Assembly (NCBI RefSeq): GCF_000758525.1
Contig: NZ_CP009241.1
Location: forward strand, 2,108,001-2,172,000
Origin: Paenibacillus sp. FSL H7-0357
GTDB taxonomy: Bacteria > Bacillota > Bacilli > Paenibacillales > Paenibacillaceae
DNA: 64,000 bases
Direction of reading: 5' to 3'
Position 1 is the stretch's first letter; the number at the start of each line of letters is the position of its first letter. The notes under the pieces were generated by a model that was given only the letters and a program-made list of their open reading frames with translations, was not told the origin of the DNA and did not search any database. Positions 61,282-64,000 of the stretch are shown one piece after another. The position numbers and the translations under genes were made by a program.

Positions 61282-62594
61282 AAACAGTATTGCTCGTAGG
61301 ACATGGCAGCCGGGTAGCGGAGGGCAACGAGGAGCTGCGGAAATTCACAAGTGAGCTTGCCGCCCGCAAGCCGGAGCTGACCTTTGTAACCTGCTTTATA
61401 GAACTGGCTTCGCCTTCGATTGCTGAGGGCATAGCGCTTTGTGTAAAAGGAGGCGCTTCGACGGTTTACGTGGTACCGATTATTTTGTTCGCGGCTGGCC
61501 ATTCCAAGCTGGACATTCCGCTGGCCATGGACCAGGCGAAGCTAAAGTATCCCGGCGTGGAATTTGTGTACGGACGTCCGGTCGGTGTACAGGAGCGGGC
61601 GGTGGATATTTTGCTGGACCGGATCGCAGAAGCAACTGCGTGGAGACAGCCGGCCCAGCCGGAAGACAAGATACTGACATTGGGGGAGAATGCGAAAGAA
61701 GCGGGTCCGGGGGAAGTGCATTCTGTCTCCGGAGCTGGCAATACAGGCACTGCTGCAGTTGAGATGAAAACCTCGAAAGTGGAGGACAAAGACACCATTA
61801 TTCTTGTTATGGGCCGTGGAGGCAGCGATCCTGATGCCAACAGTGATTTCTATAAGCTGACCCGCCTGCTGTGGGAAAGGACTGCTTATAAAAGCGTAGA
61901 GGGCTGCTTTATCGCCATTGCCAAACCTTCGCTGCCCGAGGGGCTGGAGCGTTGTCTGGTATTGGGTGCGCGTAAAATTGTGGTGCTGCCGTACCTGCTT
62001 TTCACCGGAGTTCTGATGAAGCAGTTTTCTGATATCATCTCGCAGTTCGCTGCCGGGCATCCTGAGGTCGAGGTGGAGCAAGGCAGTTACCTTGGTTCTC
62101 ACCCGCTGCTGTCCGACATGCTTGCGGAGCGAATTGAAGAGACATTGGAAGGCCAATCCTTCGCCAACTGCGATAACTGCAAATACCGTGTTGAGGCGGC
62201 CGCACACCACCATCACCACCACCATGGTGAGGAAGAACATGAACATGAAGAGGGACACGGGCATGATCATCATCATGGGGAAGATCATAGCCATGACCAC
62301 GGGTATCACCATCATCATGGGGAAGATCATAGCCATGACCACAGGTATCACCATCATCATGGAGAAGATCATAATCACGAGCATGGGCATCACCACCACC
62401 ATCACGGGAAACATCATAGCCAGGAGCACGGGCGATGTGGGCATAATCATGCGGCTCATGGGCATCAGTGCTGCAGCAGGCAGCATGAACAGGAGCATCA
62501 CTCCGAGATGGGTACGGAAGGCAAAATACAGCCGCGTCAGCGGGAACTTTCAGTACAGACAGTATCTTCGGCCAACGGACCGAAGGAATTCTGA
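61278..62594 (+). CDS. cbiX: Sirohydrochlorin cobaltochelatase CbiX, long form with His-rich tail
   Basis: 438 residues. There are two chelatase domains: about 1-125 (LLVGHGSRVAEGNEE, PIILFAAGHSKLDIPLAMDQ) and about 165-290 (LVMGRGGSDPDANSDFYKL, LPYLLFTGVLM). Cys298 and Cys301 in NCDNCKYR match the cluster-binding motif of long CbiX. The tail (about 308-415) is extraordinarily rich in His, with three in-frame copies of a 14-residue unit (GEDHSHDHGYHHHH), and probably stores or buffers cobalt. The enzyme inserts Co2+ into sirohydrochlorin. Start and stop overlap neighbours closely. Confidence 0.93.
   Translation: MKTVLLVGHGSRVAEGNEELRKFTSELAARKPELTFVTCFIELASPSIAEGIALCVKGGASTVYVVPIILFAAGHSKLDIPLAMDQAKLKYPGVEFVYGRPVGVQERAVDILLDRIAEATAWRQPAQPEDKILTLGENAKEAGPGEVHSVSGAGNTGTAAVEMKTSKVEDKDTIILVMGRGGSDPDANSDFYKLTRLLWERTAYKSVEGCFIAIAKPSLPEGLERCLVLGARKIVVLPYLLFTGVLMKQFSDIISQFAAGHPEVEVEQGSYLGSHPLLSDMLAERIEETLEGQSFANCDNCKYRVEAAAHHHHHHHGEEEHEHEEGHGHDHHHGEDHSHDHGYHHHHGEDHSHDHRYHHHHGEDHNHEHGHHHHHHGKHHSQEHGRCGHNHAAHGHQCCSRQHEQEHHSEMGTEGKIQPRQRELSVQTVSSANGPKEF
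62265..62402 (+). repeat. Tandem 42-bp repeats in the CbiX His tail
   Basis: GGGGAAGATCATAGCCATGA recurs at 62277 and 62319, with a variant at 62361, exactly 42 bases apart. Each unit encodes 14 residues of the His-rich tail. The first two units are almost identical, and the third has several changes. Confidence 0.85.
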
Positions 62595-62599
62595 ACGCT

Positions 62600-63415
62600 A
62601 TGATATTTATGTTGTGCGGAACGAGTGATGCCCGGGAATTAGCGCTGACTTTGTCATCTCATGGATTGCCGCTGGTGGCTTCTGTCGTGACGCCAAGTGC
62701 AGCGGAGCGGCTTGAAGCAGCCGCAATACGGACTGCGGTTGGCAGGTTGGACCAGCCGGGGATGACCTCCTTTTTGCAGGAGGGGAATTACAGTGTTGTA
62801 GTAGACGCAAGCCATCCCTTTGCACTTGAGGCCCATGCCAATGCAATGGCCGCTGCGGAAGCGCTGGGGCTGCCCTATTTTCGCTACGAGCGGCGAAGCC
62901 TTCACTATGACAGTCATCCCCGGTTGATTTGTGTAGATTCTTATGAAGCAGCGGCCCGCAAAGCAAAACAATTAAAAGGCTCGGTCATGCTGACCACCGG
63001 TGGGAAAACACTGGAGATTTTTGCGGAGCGGCTGCTCAGCGATCCGGAGGTGCGCCTGACGGTCAGGCTGCTTCCCTGCCTGGAGAACATTGAGAAATGC
63101 CTTGCGCTTGGGATAGAACAGCGGAATATTATTGGGATGCAGGGACCTTTTTCAAGGGAAATGAACGAAGCGATGTACAGGCAGTACGGCACGCAGGTCA
63201 TGATCACTAAGGAGAGCGGGGCAGAGGGATCTCTTGATGAGAAGCTGCATGCTGCGCTGGATATGGGGCTTTACGTTATTTTGATAACGCGTCCGGACAC
63301 GCCTTATTGTGATTTTGGCAGTGTCTATCATGCAATGGATGAGATAGCTTATGCGGTAAAAGCAGTACTGGCGGGGCGTGAGCGAAAAGATGTGGAAACA
63401 TCTACTGAATTATGA
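62600..63415 (+). CDS. cbiJ: Cobalt-precorrin-6A reductase
   Basis: 271 residues. It opens with MIFMLCGTSDARELALTLSS, the CbiJ/CobK NAD(P)H-binding start. VVDASHPFALEAHANAMAAA, FRYERRSLHY, LLTTGGKTLEIF-type segments and the C-terminal VILITRPDTPY complete the family pattern. It reduces cobalt-precorrin-6A to 6B. The ATG lies five bases after the cbiX stop, with a distant AAGGAA. The order cbiX-cbiJ-cbiC fits the anaerobic corrin pathway. Confidence 0.9.
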   Translation: MIFMLCGTSDARELALTLSSHGLPLVASVVTPSAAERLEAAAIRTAVGRLDQPGMTSFLQEGNYSVVVDASHPFALEAHANAMAAAEALGLPYFRYERRSLHYDSHPRLICVDSYEAAARKAKQLKGSVMLTTGGKTLEIFAERLLSDPEVRLTVRLLPCLENIEKCLALGIEQRNIIGMQGPFSREMNEAMYRQYGTQVMITKESGAEGSLDEKLHAALDMGLYVILITRPDTPYCDFGSVYHAMDEIAYAVKAVLAGRERKDVETSTEL

Positions 63416-63423
63416 AAAGGGGA

Positions 63424-64000
63424 ATGGGCTTGGACTTTGGAACGGATTTCAAACCGCTGACGGTGCAGCCGCAGGAAATTGAGAGCTTGAGCTTTCAAAT
63501 GATCACGAAGGAACTGGGAGTACATTATTTTAACGCTATACAGTATCCGGTGGTGCAGCGGATCATCCACGCATCTGCCGATTTCGAGCTGGGGCGGAGT
63601 CTGGTGTTTCATCCCCGGGCGATTGAAGCGGGTATAGCTGCCATTCTGCAGGGCAAGCCGATCATTGCCGATGTGCGGATGGTAGAGGCCGGTATCGCCA
63701 AGGAAAGGATACATAAATACGGCGGAGATGTCAGGGTGCATATTTCCGATCCGGATGTCATCGAAGAAGCCAAAATGCTGGGGACGACCCGGGCGATTGT
63801 CGCGACGCGCAAAGCTTGTAAGGAAGCTCCCGGCGGGATATATGTTATCGGCAATGCGCCTACGGCGCTGCTGGAGTTGATTCGTCTGGTAAAAGAAGGA
63901 GCGGCCCAGCCCGGACTTGTCATCGGCATGCCCGTTGGTTTCGTATCCGCTGCCGAATCCAAAGATGAGCTGCGCAAGCTGGATATTCCCTACATTACGA
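63424..64000 (+). CDS. cbiC: Cobalt-precorrin-8 methylmutase, 5' part
   Basis: 192 codons from ATG 63424 remain open to the window end. The protein has SFQMITKELG, VQRIIHASADFELGRSLVFH (with the catalytic His), ADVRMVEAGIAKERI, and AIVATRKACKEAPGGIYVIG then GNAPTALLELIRL and IGMPVGFVSAAESK, all typical of CbiC/CobH. It moves the C11 methyl group to C12, forming cobyrinate. TTG 63430 is another possible start, better spaced from AAGGGG. About 15-25 residues are probably missing at the end. Confidence 0.92.
   Translation, partial: MGLDFGTDFKPLTVQPQEIESLSFQMITKELGVHYFNAIQYPVVQRIIHASADFELGRSLVFHPRAIEAGIAAILQGKPIIADVRMVEAGIAKERIHKYGGDVRVHISDPDVIEEAKMLGTTRAIVATRKACKEAPGGIYVIGNAPTALLELIRLVKEGAAQPGLVIGMPVGFVSAAESKDELRKLDIPYIT

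Noticed and set aside
62265..62402. CRISPR-like regular repeats
   Set aside because: The repeats are 42 bases, in frame and directly adjacent without spacers; they encode the His tail of CbiX.

Overview
The window looks like a chromosomal segment of a spore-forming Paenibacillus-type member of the Bacillales. The evidence is glcT-ptsGHI, pheST-zapA-mutS2 and alaR-alaT gene orders resembling Bacillus, spore coat and Spo0E-like genes, strong AGGAGG ribosome-binding sites, sigma-A promoters, a T-box and a BglG-type antiterminator. Base composition is close to balanced by eye. No tRNA, rRNA, CRISPR array or prophage was seen.

Layout. 1-5.2 kb: the end of an iron alcohol dehydrogenase gene, a sigma-W-type promoter with an NfeD/flotillin pair, and an ABC exporter pair. 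5.2-10.7 kb: glucose PTS (glcT, antiterminator site, ptsG, ptsH, ptsI). 10.9-15.1 kb: type I pullulanase and a convergent diguanylate cyclase. 15.6-19.6 kb: T-box-controlled pheST. 19.7-27.4 kb: a ZapA protein with a very long coiled coil, a cupredoxin lipoprotein, a second diguanylate cyclase, a small membrane protein, mutS2 and a YshE-like gene. 27.4-33.9 kb: a zinc-ribbon protein, an MFS transporter and a CitA/DcuS-type two-component system. That system is interrupted by an AraC/siderophore-binding fusion gene and by remnants of a duplicated kinase and regulator. 34-43.7 kb: zinc carboxypeptidase, serine hydrolase, ECF sigma/anti-sigma pair, fumarate-reductase-like lipoprotein, FAD oxidoreductase and spore coat genes. 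43.9-48 kb: alaR-alaT, a Spo0E-like gene and an IS1182-type element whose transposase has one amber stop. 48-56.2 kb: TetR/hydrolase pair, cobalamin adenosyltransferase, RluA-type synthase, ArsC-like protein, 5'-3' exonuclease, GH51 arabinofuranosidase and an ArsR-type regulator. 56.3-64 kb: a cobalamin riboswitch followed by cbiMNQO and the anaerobic corrin genes cbiH60-like, cbiX, cbiJ and cbiC, which runs off the end.

How the genes work together. The PTS block imports and phosphorylates glucose under GlcT control. Pullulanase and arabinofuranosidase supply sugars from polysaccharides. The last 7.5 kb imports cobalt and builds the corrin ring under B12 feedback, and the adenosyltransferase at 49.8 kb could finish the cofactor.

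Most unusual points: (1) an AraC regulator and a lipoprotein siderophore-binding protein share one reading frame that runs straight through a near-perfect Fur box, promoter and ribosome-binding site; (2) this gene sits inside a duplicated and decayed kinase-regulator junction; (3) ZapA carries about 620 extra residues of coiled coil with an exact 49-residue repeat; (4) a 15-base AT-only site is shared by the arabinofuranosidase promoter and the ArsR-type regulator promoter.
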